The notes beneath the pieces were generated by a model, which was given only the letters and a program-made list of their open reading frames with translations, ran no database searches and was not told the origin of the DNA. Shown piece after piece: positions 8,682-16,593 of a stretch of DNA of 64,000 nt (position 1 is its first letter; each line of letters opens with the position of its first letter). Position numbers and translations under genes: made by a program. This stretch comes from Salinimicrobium soli (lineage in GTDB: Bacteria; Bacteroidota; Bacteroidia; Flavobacteriales; Flavobacteriaceae): NCBI RefSeq assembly GCF_048323655.1, contig NZ_JBLUWW010000001.1, positions 1,116,001 to 1,180,000 of the forward strand, in the 5' to 3' direction.

Positions 8682-9092
8682 TCAGGGCAAAAAGGCCACT
8701 GAAGAGGCCATCCATGTTAAAAATAAGGTTAGCCCGGCCACAATTACTCCCAGAACTACAAAAAAGGATCCTAAGTAGTTTTTTGCTTTTATCTGCTCTA
8801 TCGAATCCTGGTCGAGTTTGACCTTGACAAATTTATTGCTGTCGTTCGTCTCAATTATCTCTCCCAGTTTTCTGGCTGCTTTTGAATTACGTGGGGTTAC
8901 ACCCACTAATCTTCCTTCGTCTTTTTCAAGGCGTTTAAAGGTAAAAGTTTGATTGGAATTGGTCTTGATTTTAACCTTTCTATTGAAAGCTACAGCCTCC
9001 TCTACGCTTAAGCTTTTGGAGCGGTATATACTACAACTTTGAAGAAGGACAAAAAGCGATAAGGCCAACGTGAGGAATCTTGCAGCTTTCAT
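8682..9092 (-). CDS. Small lipoprotein with C-terminal membrane segment, unknown function
   Basis: 136 residues. The N-terminus is a lipoprotein signal with lipobox LLQSC, putting the lipidated Cys at about residue 20. A short soluble domain (SVEEAVAFNRKVKIKTNSNQ, then FKRLEKDEGRLVGV) resembles small Bacteroidota lipoproteins that are annotated only as hypothetical. The last 30 residues are hydrophobic (FFVVLGVIVAGLTLFLTWMA), an odd addition for a lipoprotein. I recognise no catalytic motif. It stands alone between convergent and same-strand neighbours. A cell-envelope location is inferred from the signal. Confidence 0.75.
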   Translation of the reverse strand: MKAARFLTLALSLFVLLQSCSIYRSKSLSVEEAVAFNRKVKIKTNSNQTFTFKRLEKDEGRLVGVTPRNSKAARKLGEIIETNDSNKFVKVKLDQDSIEQIKAKNYLGSFFVVLGVIVAGLTLFLTWMASSVAFLP

Positions 9093-9326
9093 ATTTTCTT
9101 CTTTTGGATCTTCTCCTTTTAGACATCAATATAAATATAATCAACAGGCTGACAATGAATTTATTATGGTTAATTATGCGAGTCAGATTTTTCAATATCC
9201 TCCTTCTTAGTCCAGCCAAAGTTCCCATAATGAGAAATGAGATAAACTATGTATGTTGGTTTTGTTAAAGAAAACTTTTGCAGGTCTTTTGAATTAACTT
9301 AGAATCTGGACCGCTGTTTTTGGTCT

Positions 9327-9944
9327 CTACTTAAACAACCCGTGAAGTTCGCCGTCAACTCGGGTGATAATATTCCCAAGATCTTCGGGATTGTCCACAA
9401 AATTGATGTTGTCTACATCAATGATGAGTAAGTTTCCTTTGTTGTAATTATGCACCCAGGCCTCGTAACGCTCGTTTAGCCGGCTCAGGTAATCAATGGA
9501 GATAGAGTTCTCGTAGTCGCGGCCGCGTTTGTGGATCTGCGATACCAGGTTGGGAATGCTGCTTCGCAGGTAGATTAGGAGGTCTGGACCTTTTACAACG
9601 CTTTCCATCAGGTCAAAAAGAGATTTGTAGTTCTCGTAATCGCGGTTGGTCATAAGTCCCATCGCATGCAGGTTGGGCGCAAAGATATGGGCGTCCTCAT
9701 AGATGGTCCTGTCCTGAATGATGGATTTTCCGCTTTCGCGAAGTTCCAGGATCTGGCGGAAGCGGCTATTCAAAAAGTAGATCTGCAGGTTGAAAGACCA
9801 CCGTTCCATTTTATTGTAGAAGTCCTCGAGATAAGGATTCTCCAGTACATCTTCATATTGTGCTTCCCAGTTAAAATGTTTCGCTAGTAATTTGGTAAGG
9901 GTCGTTTTTCCCGCCCCAATGTTTCCCGCAATGGCTACGTGCAT
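9327..9944 (-). CDS. Deoxynucleoside kinase
   Basis: 205 residues. The P-loop GNIGAGKTT is at residues 7-15. DRTIYEDAHIFA carries the DRS/DRT motif that contacts the nucleoside. The lid is RGRDYENSIS and the last strand LLIIDVD. This is the deoxyadenosine/deoxyguanosine kinase family used for purine deoxynucleoside salvage; sequence alone does not fix the base preference. It works in the cytoplasm, and a nucleoside importer is encoded at the left edge of the window. The ATG at 9944 gives MHVAIAGNIG, the usual start. Confidence 0.92.
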   Translation of the reverse strand: MHVAIAGNIGAGKTTLTKLLAKHFNWEAQYEDVLENPYLEDFYNKMERWSFNLQIYFLNSRFRQILELRESGKSIIQDRTIYEDAHIFAPNLHAMGLMTNRDYENYKSLFDLMESVVKGPDLLIYLRSSIPNLVSQIHKRGRDYENSISIDYLSRLNERYEAWVHNYNKGNLLIIDVDNINFVDNPEDLGNIITRVDGELHGLFK

Positions 9945-10084
9945 TATCTGATATTTTTTTGGCTGTTCAAAAAGGGACCGGTCAAAAACCGGCGAGGTAA
10001 ATATACAGGAATTCAGAAATGAAATGAAACCTCTTCGGTGATTATTTGTTCACTTTTCAGCTTAAAATTTCAGAATCAAAGCCT

Positions 10085-10444
10085 TTAAAAGAAGAAATCG
10101 CTGAGACTGCAGCTTTCACATTCCGAAGCCATCCACAGGCAGTCGATAAAATCGGTGACCATATGGAAAGCCAGGCCGATAAAAACCAGCTTTAGCAGAC
10201 TCTTTTTCAGGAACGCCGCCCCGATAAAATAGATTGGGATCACGTAAACCGAATGCAAAAGATGATGCCCAATACTGCAACGATCGGGATGAAATATAGG
10301 TGAGGCCAGCAGGTGGTCTACATCCACCAACATCGTTGCCAATAAAATAAGCCAGTTACGGCCCCAGTGCTCCCTGTCATACCAGTAAGCAATAGCTCCT
10401 ATGAAGATAAAGTGGAGGAAGTAATGTATAGCTGTTTGTAACAA
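10085..10444 (-). CDS. Small polytopic membrane protein (DUF6122-like)
   Basis: 119 residues with three or four hydrophobic segments (IHYFLHFIFIGAIAYWY, NWLILLATMLVDVDHLLA, VYVIPIYFIGAAFL, LLKLVFIGLAFHMVTDFI). Conserved-looking polar clusters in the membrane region, DVDHLL, CSIGHHLLHS and HMVTDFIDC, recall membrane-bound metal-dependent hydrolases, but no activity is established. I recall this pattern as DUF6122 of Bacteroidota; the name is tentative. The C-terminus contains a CESC pair. No operon partner is visible. Confidence 0.7.
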   Translation of the reverse strand: MLQTAIHYFLHFIFIGAIAYWYDREHWGRNWLILLATMLVDVDHLLASPIFHPDRCSIGHHLLHSVYVIPIYFIGAAFLKKSLLKLVFIGLAFHMVTDFIDCLWMASECESCSLSDFFF

Positions 10445-10613
10445 AGGGTCTTCAATTATGAGTTTAATGTTGCGGGTTTGGAGTTGCGGGGTGGTTCATG
10501 TTTTTTAGCCTTTGTTCTTGTCTCTTGATTCTTTTCTCTTTTTTCAAGTACCAAAATCCGGACCCAAAGGTAATCACTCTTCTCCAAAATCTCCCGTCTC
10601 CAGACTTTCAAAT

Positions 10614-10650
10614 AAAAAGCCGAAACCCTAAAAAGGATCCCGGCTTTTAA
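10614..10650 (-). terminator. Terminator of the amidohydrolase gene
   Basis: AAAAGCCG/CGGCTTTT arms enclose about 18 bases. Read on the minus strand, the hairpin lies about 70 bp after the amidohydrolase stop and ends in CGGCTTTTTATTTG. Confidence 0.65.
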
Positions 10651-10720
10651 TATGCCTCAAAATCTAACTTCAACTTGCTTTTCCAGCAGAACCCGTTAGA
10701 CTTGAATCATAACTAACATT

Positions 10721-13700
10721 CTAATGCGCCATACAACCATGACCCGTACTTTCTTCATGCCATCCAAAAGATGGGTCGTACTTGTTATTTTCCCAGTAGA
10801 AATCTCTTCTTTCCTCAGGATGATTACCTATCTCGTTCATAGTGCTGGCGTCATACAACCTACCGTTCACCATTGTGTAGATGATGGTGTTGGTATTCTG
10901 GATGTCCTCCAGGGGGTTCTCTTCAAGAACAATAAGATCGGCGAGCTTTCCTTCCTCCAAAGAACCTATCTCTTCACCCAGACCGATATATTCCGCAGGA
11001 TTAATGGTTGCTGTCTTCAAAGCTTCCATATTGCTCATTCCACCCATTTGTAGCAGCCATAGCTCCCAATGTGCTCCGAGACCCTGTAATTGTCCGTGAG
11101 CTCCCATGTTCACCTTCACACCTTCGTCTGAGAGGGATTTGGCGGTTTCGGAAACAAGGATAGGACCTTGTTCATACTCTTCTTCAGGTAACTTTGTGCG
11201 GTGTCTCGATCTCGAATCAATAATGCTTCGGGGAGTGAAGGTGAGCAGTTTTTCATTTTCCCACACGTTGGTCTTGTCGTAGAAATAATATTCTCCGTTG
11301 ATTCCGCCGTAATTCACAATAAGGGTAGGAGTGTAGCCCGTGTTGCTGTTGCTCCAAAGTGTCTTGACGTCCTTGTACACAGGCGCGATAGGAATATTGT
11401 GTTCTATCCCGGTGTGCCCGTCCACGATCATATTCATGTTGTGGAAGAAAGTACTTCCACCTTCAGGAACCACGTTCATATCTAACTCTCTTGCAGCCTG
11501 CATCACCTGCTGACGTTGCTCGCGGCGCGGCTGATTGTAGCTCTTTACAGAAGTAGCACCAAAGGCTTTAGTCCTTCTAAGTGCTGAACGGGCGTCATCC
11601 AGGCTGTTGATCTCGGCCTTGAAATCCCCTTCCGCGCCATAAAGAATGATCCCGGTGGAGTAGAGGCGTGGTCCTGTCATTTCCCCGCTCTTGATCAACT
11701 CAGCCATTCCGAAGACGGTTTCACTTAGTGCTGAAGGGTCATGAGCAGTGGTCACCCCATAGGCCAGGTTGGCGTAGAAAGGCCAGTGCTGCTGCGGGGT
11801 AAGTCCGTAGCGGAAAGCTCCAATATGCGCGTGGGCATCTACCAGCCCGGGCATGATGGTCTTCCCCTGTACGTCATAAACTTTCGCGTCTTTAGGGATG
11901 GTAACTTCTGAAGCATTCCCAAGGGCGACGATCTTGTTGTTCTCTACCACAATGCTTCCGTTCTCGATCACCTCTTCCTGCCCGTTCATGGTAATAATTC
12001 TGGCATTGGTGAAGGCGATCTTTCCTGTAGGCATGTCGGTCTTCAATTCCAGGCCTACCTTGATACCGTTCTCGGTGATCGGCGGAATGGAGTCTACCGA
12101 ATTCTCCAAAAAGGTAAATCTTTCTGAAACTTTATTGGTGAAATATTCGTCTCCCAGTGTCCAGTGTACATTCTGGCTATTGTTGCTCCAGTGCAGGTTG
12201 ATTCCGGCGTCTTTAGCGATCTGTCTCACAGGGATTGATTTGCTGCCCGGTTCAATGGTCACCGGCTTCCCGGTCATTACCAGCGGAGCGATGTAAGCCT
12301 TGTGAAGGTTACTGAAGGCGATCCATTTATTGTCGGGACTTGGAACCAGTCTGCCACCATATTTTGATTCCACGTGAGTGCGCTCGTCCTGCCCGCTAAG
12401 GTCTACACTGTTCAGTTTTTTGGTAAGACTTCCAAAGAAGTATCCACCGGTTTGGAAGAAGATCCTTTTGCTGTCTTTGGTAAACATTGGAAAATCTCCT
12501 TCATCATGGATCCTTCTGAGGTTCTCTCCGGAAGCGTTCATCACATAAATTCCGGGGTTCTTGGTGAAGGCACGTCCCAGGTCGCTGTTCCCGTCTTCTT
12601 TCTTAAAGACGATAGTGTTGCCGTCTCCCGAAAAAGAAGGGTTGCGAAAAATGCCTTTTTCGGAAGTTAATTTTTTGGAGTTTTTGCCGTTGAGGTCTAC
12701 ACTTCTTACTGCCCCCATCTCCTCATCATCCCAGGTGACGTAAACAATACGCTTTCCGTCTGGAGAAAAGGAAGGTTCGAATTCGAATTCGGTTGCTTTG
12801 GTGATTCGTTCCGGTTTTCCGTTTGGAAGATTCTTCTTCCACAGATAACCAACCGCATTGAAGACAAGGGTCTTCCCATCGGGAGAAGTAACGGCGTGGC
12901 GCAATACCTTAGGGTTGAAATTTTCTGTGAAAACCTTGCTGTCTGCCTGGTGAGTTTCAGCGATCTTGATGGTGTTTTCAACCTGAAAAGGCACATCGGT
13001 AACCTCTGTACTTTCAGTATTGATCTTTTTGATCTTGCCTTCGCTCCAAATTACGACCTCCTTATTGTTGGGCATCCAGCTGAAGCCGGTATAAACTCCA
13101 AAGATCGCCCAGGCTTCCTGCTGGTCCTTGCTCAGGTTCTCGTATACAGGCCATTCTTCACCGGTTTCCAGGTCGTGGATATAAAGTACGGAATTGGTAC
13201 GAACCCGCTTTACAAATGCCAGTTTTTTACCGTCGGGGGAGATCTGTGGTCTCGCACCGCCTCCGGGGCCGCCCGTAACGCGGTCGGTTTCACCGGTTTC
13301 AAAGTCGTAGCGGTTGATCACGTAGATCTGATTATTGGGATCTTTATTGTATTGAAAATATCCGCCGGGGTACATGTCCTGACTGTAATAGAGGTAACGT
13401 CCGTCGGGGGAAATGCTGGGCTCGTTGATATCCTGCTGATCGTTCATTTTTTCTACCAGCTGAATTCCCGCATCGCCGGCACCTATGTGGTACATCCACA
13501 TCTCCCCGGCTCCAAGAGAGCGCCCCGAAGTAAAATGCTTACGAGCAACAAGGGCGTTGCCGTCAGGCATCCAGTCGGCGTTGTTGAGGAGCCTGAAATT
13601 TTCTTTGGTGAGCTGTTCTGCGTTGCTGCCATCAGCATTCATGATCCAGATGTTATCGCCTCCTCCCGCATCGCTGGTATAAGAGATCCTTTTCCCATCG

Positions 13701-14005
13701 GGGCTAAAACGCGGTTGCAGGTCATAGGCCATTCCGCTGGTAAGAGCGGTAGCCTTACCGCCTGTTGCAGGAATGATGTATATATCTCCCAAAAGGTCAA
13801 AAACGATCTGTTTTCCATCGGGGCTCACATCCAGGTTCATCCAGGTACCTTCATCGGTAGAGAGGGGCACCTCTTTGATAGGCCAATCGGCAGTGTAAGG
13901 ATTATTGACATCCCATTTTTTTTCTTTTTCTTTCTCTTTCTCCTGCGCGAAGAGGGCAGAAGTTGACATTAGCAGCACTAATGCCAGAAGGTGTTTATAA
14001 CTCAT
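10721..14005 (-). CDS. Secreted beta-propeller/amidohydrolase fusion protein
   Basis: 1094 residues. A signal peptide (LALVLLMSTSALFAQ) is followed by a Lys/Glu-rich stretch and then at least six TolB/PD40-type propeller repeats marked by SPDGK (SPDGKQIVF, SPDGKRISYTS, SPDGRYLYYS, SPDGKKLAFV, SPDGKRIVYVT). From about residue 680 a metal-dependent amidohydrolase domain begins (FTNARIITMNG, GLVDAHAHIG with the HxH pair near 720, and a C-terminal GSLEEGKLADLIVLE). Such fusions are annotated as amidohydrolase or Tricorn-like proteins; the natural substrate, perhaps a peptide or cyclic amide, is unknown. The protein is probably periplasmic or exported. It is a single gene, with no partner on its strand. 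Confidence 0.88.
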   Translation of the reverse strand: MSYKHLLALVLLMSTSALFAQEKEKEKEKKWDVNNPYTADWPIKEVPLSTDEGTWMNLDVSPDGKQIVFDLLGDIYIIPATGGKATALTSGMAYDLQPRFSPDGKRISYTSDAGGGDNIWIMNADGSNAEQLTKENFRLLNNADWMPDGNALVARKHFTSGRSLGAGEMWMYHIGAGDAGIQLVEKMNDQQDINEPSISPDGRYLYYSQDMYPGGYFQYNKDPNNQIYVINRYDFETGETDRVTGGPGGGARPQISPDGKKLAFVKRVRTNSVLYIHDLETGEEWPVYENLSKDQQEAWAIFGVYTGFSWMPNNKEVVIWSEGKIKKINTESTEVTDVPFQVENTIKIAETHQADSKVFTENFNPKVLRHAVTSPDGKTLVFNAVGYLWKKNLPNGKPERITKATEFEFEPSFSPDGKRIVYVTWDDEEMGAVRSVDLNGKNSKKLTSEKGIFRNPSFSGDGNTIVFKKEDGNSDLGRAFTKNPGIYVMNASGENLRRIHDEGDFPMFTKDSKRIFFQTGGYFFGSLTKKLNSVDLSGQDERTHVESKYGGRLVPSPDNKWIAFSNLHKAYIAPLVMTGKPVTIEPGSKSIPVRQIAKDAGINLHWSNNSQNVHWTLGDEYFTNKVSERFTFLENSVDSIPPITENGIKVGLELKTDMPTGKIAFTNARIITMNGQEEVIENGSIVVENNKIVALGNASEVTIPKDAKVYDVQGKTIMPGLVDAHAHIGAFRYGLTPQQHWPFYANLAYGVTTAHDPSALSETVFGMAELIKSGEMTGPRLYSTGIILYGAEGDFKAEINSLDDARSALRRTKAFGATSVKSYNQPRREQRQQVMQAARELDMNVVPEGGSTFFHNMNMIVDGHTGIEHNIPIAPVYKDVKTLWSNSNTGYTPTLIVNYGGINGEYYFYDKTNVWENEKLLTFTPRSIIDSRSRHRTKLPEEEYEQGPILVSETAKSLSDEGVKVNMGAHGQLQGLGAHWELWLLQMGGMSNMEALKTATINPAEYIGLGEEIGSLEEGKLADLIVLEENPLEDIQNTNTIIYTMVNGRLYDASTMNEIGNHPEERRDFYWENNKYDPSFGWHEESTGHGCMAH

Positions 14006-14162
14006 GTGGTGTGAAAATTTTAAGATCGCTAAATATAAGGAATTTCTGATGTTTGTGTTACCGGAGTCTGGAATAGGGAATGGTTGACTTAATAAATATT
14101 TTTTAATAAAATTTTTGTAGGAATTTTTCTATTTTTAACGCCCTTAATTAAAATTACATTTT

Positions 14163-14714
14163 TTGAAAAAGATCCTTTTTGTACTCCTGACCCTCCTGGT
14201 TTCAACCGGGTCGCACGCACAGTTTATTAAAGAAAAGTCTGTTGATGTTTCTGTAGGTTATGGAATTAGCTCGTCCTATGACGAGTATGCTGTATCGGGA
14301 ACCGGGTTTTACGCCCAGGGAGAGTATGTGCTTCACCTGGCAAACTGGATTGATATCAGACCATACCTTGGAATGATTATAGCCGAGCATATGGGGGAGG
14401 ACGATATAGAAAAAGGTTATAAATCAACAGCAAGTGCCGCTTTGTTTGGAGGAAAAACACGGCTTACAGCACCTATTCCCTGGGTGGCTCCTTATGTGGA
14501 AATCGGGATTGGAGGCTCTATTGGTTCTTTTAAAACTTACACCCCTTTGACAGGGAAAGAAGATAACGGACTTTTGTTTCATATTCCTTTCACTTTGGGA
14601 GTAGGCTTAGGCCCTCAGCACCACGTCAATTTAGAATTCACCTACTATTTTCACAATAGCGTCCAACAATTCGCCGGAGCAGCTGCTTTGGGGCTGTCGA
14701 TTCCACTGAGATAG
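14163..14714 (+). CDS. Outer-membrane beta-barrel protein, paralog 1
   Basis: 183 residues, using a TTG start that gives a clean signal peptide (KKILFVLLTLLVSTGSHAQ); no ATG lies in a better place. Alternating Gly/aromatic strands (VDVSVGYGISSSYDEY, GFYAQGEYVL, WVAPYVEIGIGGS, HHVNLEFTYYF) indicate a small beta-barrel of about eight strands. The gene directly downstream encodes a close paralog, roughly half identical by eye over its whole length, so the pair arose by tandem duplication. No catalytic motif is visible. Function unknown; the location is inferred as the outer membrane. Confidence 0.78.
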   Translation: MKKILFVLLTLLVSTGSHAQFIKEKSVDVSVGYGISSSYDEYAVSGTGFYAQGEYVLHLANWIDIRPYLGMIIAEHMGEDDIEKGYKSTASAALFGGKTRLTAPIPWVAPYVEIGIGGSIGSFKTYTPLTGKEDNGLLFHIPFTLGVGLGPQHHVNLEFTYYFHNSVQQFAGAAALGLSIPLR

Positions 14715-14770
14715 ATAAATGTTATAAGTGGTCTTGCAGTACTTCTTAAGGGAACTTTCTTCCCGGTTTT

Positions 14771-14834
14771 GCTTAGAAGTTTAAGAGAATTCTTTAATTT
14801 TAGAAGCTACAGCTCCCCATCCTTTCTTCCCTAC
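14771..14834 (+). repeat. 64-bp repeat, copy A
   Basis: Aligns without gaps to 15711-15774, with 52 of 64 positions identical by my count. The best-conserved core is AATTTTAGAAGCT followed by TTTCTTCCCTAC. It ends 35 bp before the start of barrel paralog 2, so it may be leader or promoter DNA. Confidence 0.7.
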
Positions 14835-14869
14835 AGCAGGTGGGAGCATAGAAACCGGCCTTTCAAAAA

Positions 14870-15436
14870 ATGAGAAAAACACTATTGATTTTATTGACCT
14901 TTTTTGGCCTCACCCGGGTACAGGCTCAATTTATTTCCGACGAGGCTATTGAAGTTTCTGTGGGCTATGGGCTAAGTGTCCCTTATGATGAAGTGGGATT
15001 CTTCGGCACAGGGTTTTTTGCACAGGGAGAATATGTGCTGGGCATCAATGAGTGGATCGATCTAAGACCTTATGCGGGATACATTTTTACAGAGATGAAT
15101 GAAAATTTTGGGGGTCCTATCAAACCCGAGGATAAAGCAACAATTAACGCATTCCTTTTTGGGGGAAAAGCCAGGTTTGTCATCCCGGTTGATTGGGTAG
15201 CGCCTTACCTGGAATTGGGAGTAGGGAGTACGGTGGGCACTTTTGAAACTGTCACTGCTAAAAGGAAGTTTGAAAAAAGCGGGATCAATTTACATTTTCC
15301 GGTTTCTTTAGGAATTGAATTAGGACCCAACCATAATGTAACTTTGGAATTGACGGGTTATCTCCATAACAGTCCGGCGCAGGTGGCGGGAGCGGTTGCC
15401 ATAGGTCTGTCCTTTCCTGTTGGGTATTATTACTAA
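14870..15436 (+). CDS. Outer-membrane beta-barrel protein, paralog 2
   Basis: 188 residues with signal peptide RKTLLILLTFFGLTRVQAQ. It is collinear with paralog 1: IEVSVGYGLSVPYDEV, GFFAQGEYVL, WIDLRPYAGYIF, LFGGKARF, WVAPYLELGVGS, HNVTLELTGYLHNSPAQVAGAVAIGLSFP. The shared GGK and HNS motifs mark a family rather than general barrel resemblance. It starts 155 bp after paralog 1, with a 64-bp repeat in the gap. No function is recognised; an outer-membrane location is inferred. Confidence 0.78.
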   Translation: MRKTLLILLTFFGLTRVQAQFISDEAIEVSVGYGLSVPYDEVGFFGTGFFAQGEYVLGINEWIDLRPYAGYIFTEMNENFGGPIKPEDKATINAFLFGGKARFVIPVDWVAPYLELGVGSTVGTFETVTAKRKFEKSGINLHFPVSLGIELGPNHNVTLELTGYLHNSPAQVAGAVAIGLSFPVGYYY

Positions 15437-15546
15437 ATGATCAACCCCTGCTAAAAGCAAGGGAGAAACCTCTGCATCTGCCCACGGAAAGTTCTGGTAT
15501 ACCTACGAATAAAAGTCCGTCATAAAGCGCTCTGCAGGAATACCCT

Positions 15547-15565
15547 CCAAAAATATCATTTTTGA
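15547..15565 (+). repeat. Palindrome family copy (three mismatches)
   Basis: CCAAAAATATCATTTTTGA, followed by CACC as in the copies at 18685 and 19421. It abuts the 47-bp dispersed repeat. Confidence 0.65.
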
Positions 15566-15572
15566 CACCGTC

Positions 15573-15619
15573 GTTCTCGATACGATCCTGATAGCCATCA
15601 GGATCACTCGAACTGACGG
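15573..15619 (-). repeat. 47-bp dispersed repeat, copy 1
   Basis: On the minus strand it reads CCGTCAGTTCGAGTG, then ATCCTGATggctATCAGGAT as an inverted repeat, then CGTATCGAGAAC. It matches 34597-34643 on the plus strand at all but about four positions. Confidence 0.8.
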
Positions 15620-15710
15620 CAGGTAAAACTGTCCCGCTCCGCAAAGTTTCCCGACTTTGCATCATCCATTCATTTACCGGGCCTCTTGTCGAAACTTTAT
15701 TGAGCGATTT

Positions 15711-15774
15711 CTTAAAATTTTAAGAAAATTTTATAATTTTAGAAGCTGCAGCTGCACCGCTTTTCTTCCCTACG
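15711..15774 (+). repeat. 64-bp repeat, copy B
   Basis: Second copy of the segment at 14771-14834, about 81 percent identical without gaps. It contains the perfect palindrome AGCTGCAGCT. It ends 98 bp before the start of the 50-residue membrane protein gene. Confidence 0.7.
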
Positions 15775-15872
15775 ATTCGGTTCGACTGAAAAGATATAAT
15801 TCAATAAGATATTCTTCTTTGGAATAATTAAAAATTCGGCGGATAAAGTGTAATCATATAAAGTCTTCAAAA

Positions 15873-16025
15873 ATGGAATTAATTGTCGCAATTGTCTTAA
15901 TCGTACTGGTAATTTTTGTAATCAGACTTTTCGGAGCCTGGATGTTGAGGATAGATGAAATTATAGCAAACCAGAAAACTATTATACATGAGCTCCAAAA
16001 AGGGAATAATTTGAAGGAAAAATAA
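15873..16025 (+). CDS. 50-residue single-pass membrane microprotein
   Basis: ATG to TAA, 50 residues. Residues 2-22 form one strong hydrophobic helix (ELIVAIVLIVLVIFVIRLFG). A charged, possibly helical tail ends NNLKEK. The coding appearance (membrane helix then amphipathic tail) supports a real gene, but short length leaves doubt. It precedes another one-helix protein gene by 128 bp. Function unknown; an inner-membrane location with a cytoplasmic tail is inferred. Confidence 0.5.
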   Translation: MELIVAIVLIVLVIFVIRLFGAWMLRIDEIIANQKTIIHELQKGNNLKEK

Positions 16026-16153
16026 ACTCATCAAATTAATCTGAGAGGATTTTAATAAAAGTATTTAACTCACGGTTCGTAAATAATTTCCGAAGCAATA
16101 CAGCTTTTTTAATACCAACCAGCCCCAAAATATCAATAACCAAAAAATTTAAA

Positions 16154-16585
16154 ATGAGTAAACAAGGAACTAAAAAAGGAAACATCCTTGGATTCGCAGT
16201 TGGAGCAATTGCTTTTGCACTGACTTTTTACGGAGTTCAGCAATTTTTTAAACCAGACCTTGAAAAGGAACTTAAAGAAGTTGCAGTCGAAATAAATAAA
16301 CAAAGCCCCATGCAGGTGGACGCTTCCACCCGCTTAGACAGTGCTTCTTCTGTTGGAAAAACCAACGTGGTCTACTATTACACCCTGGTGGAAATGGAAA
16401 GATCGGAAGTCAATCTAGACACCGTCAATAAATACGTACGTCCGGGTATCATCGAAAATGTAAAAACTCATCCCGATCTTAAGTATTTCCGTGATAATAA
16501 TATCACCCTCGACTATAACTACTACGATAAGAACGGAGAATTTATCACGGAGATATCTGTGACTCCAGACCTGTATAAATCATAA
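16154..16585 (+). CDS. Small protein with N-terminal membrane helix, unknown function
   Basis: 143 residues. A positively charged start (SKQGTKKG) precedes one membrane helix at about residues 12-28 (LGFAVGAIAFALTFYGVQQF). A soluble domain of about 110 residues follows, with alternating strand and helix (NVVYYYTLVEMER, TLDYNYYDKNGEFITEISVTP). The fold resembles small pilus-like or cystatin-like periplasmic domains, but I cannot name the family. It ends 8 bp before the next gene, a barrel protein, and is probably cotranscribed with it. Confidence 0.7.
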   Translation: MSKQGTKKGNILGFAVGAIAFALTFYGVQQFFKPDLEKELKEVAVEINKQSPMQVDASTRLDSASSVGKTNVVYYYTLVEMERSEVNLDTVNKYVRPGIIENVKTHPDLKYFRDNNITLDYNYYDKNGEFITEISVTPDLYKS

Positions 16586-16593
16586 CAGCCATT

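Larger units (their letters stand above)
15437..15872. other. 436-bp gap made of dispersed repeats
   Basis: No credible gene. An open frame on the minus strand at 15441-15665 runs entirely through repeat sequence. The gap holds a diverged palindrome copy (15547-15565), a 47-bp dispersed repeat (15573-15619), a hairpin GCAAAGT/ACTTTGC (15641-15660) and copy B of the 64-bp repeat (15711-15774). It looks like a landing zone for repeats. Confidence 0.7.

Noticed and set aside
12896..13966. Long open frame (about 356 codons) on the plus strand inside the amidohydrolase gene
   Set aside because: It lies wholly antisense to a gene with clear propeller and hydrolase motifs. Its translation has no family pattern. 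It is a codon-bias shadow.
15441..15665. Minus-strand open frame of 74 codons
   Set aside because: It runs through a dispersed repeat and palindrome. Its translation is repeat-derived, and no start context supports it.
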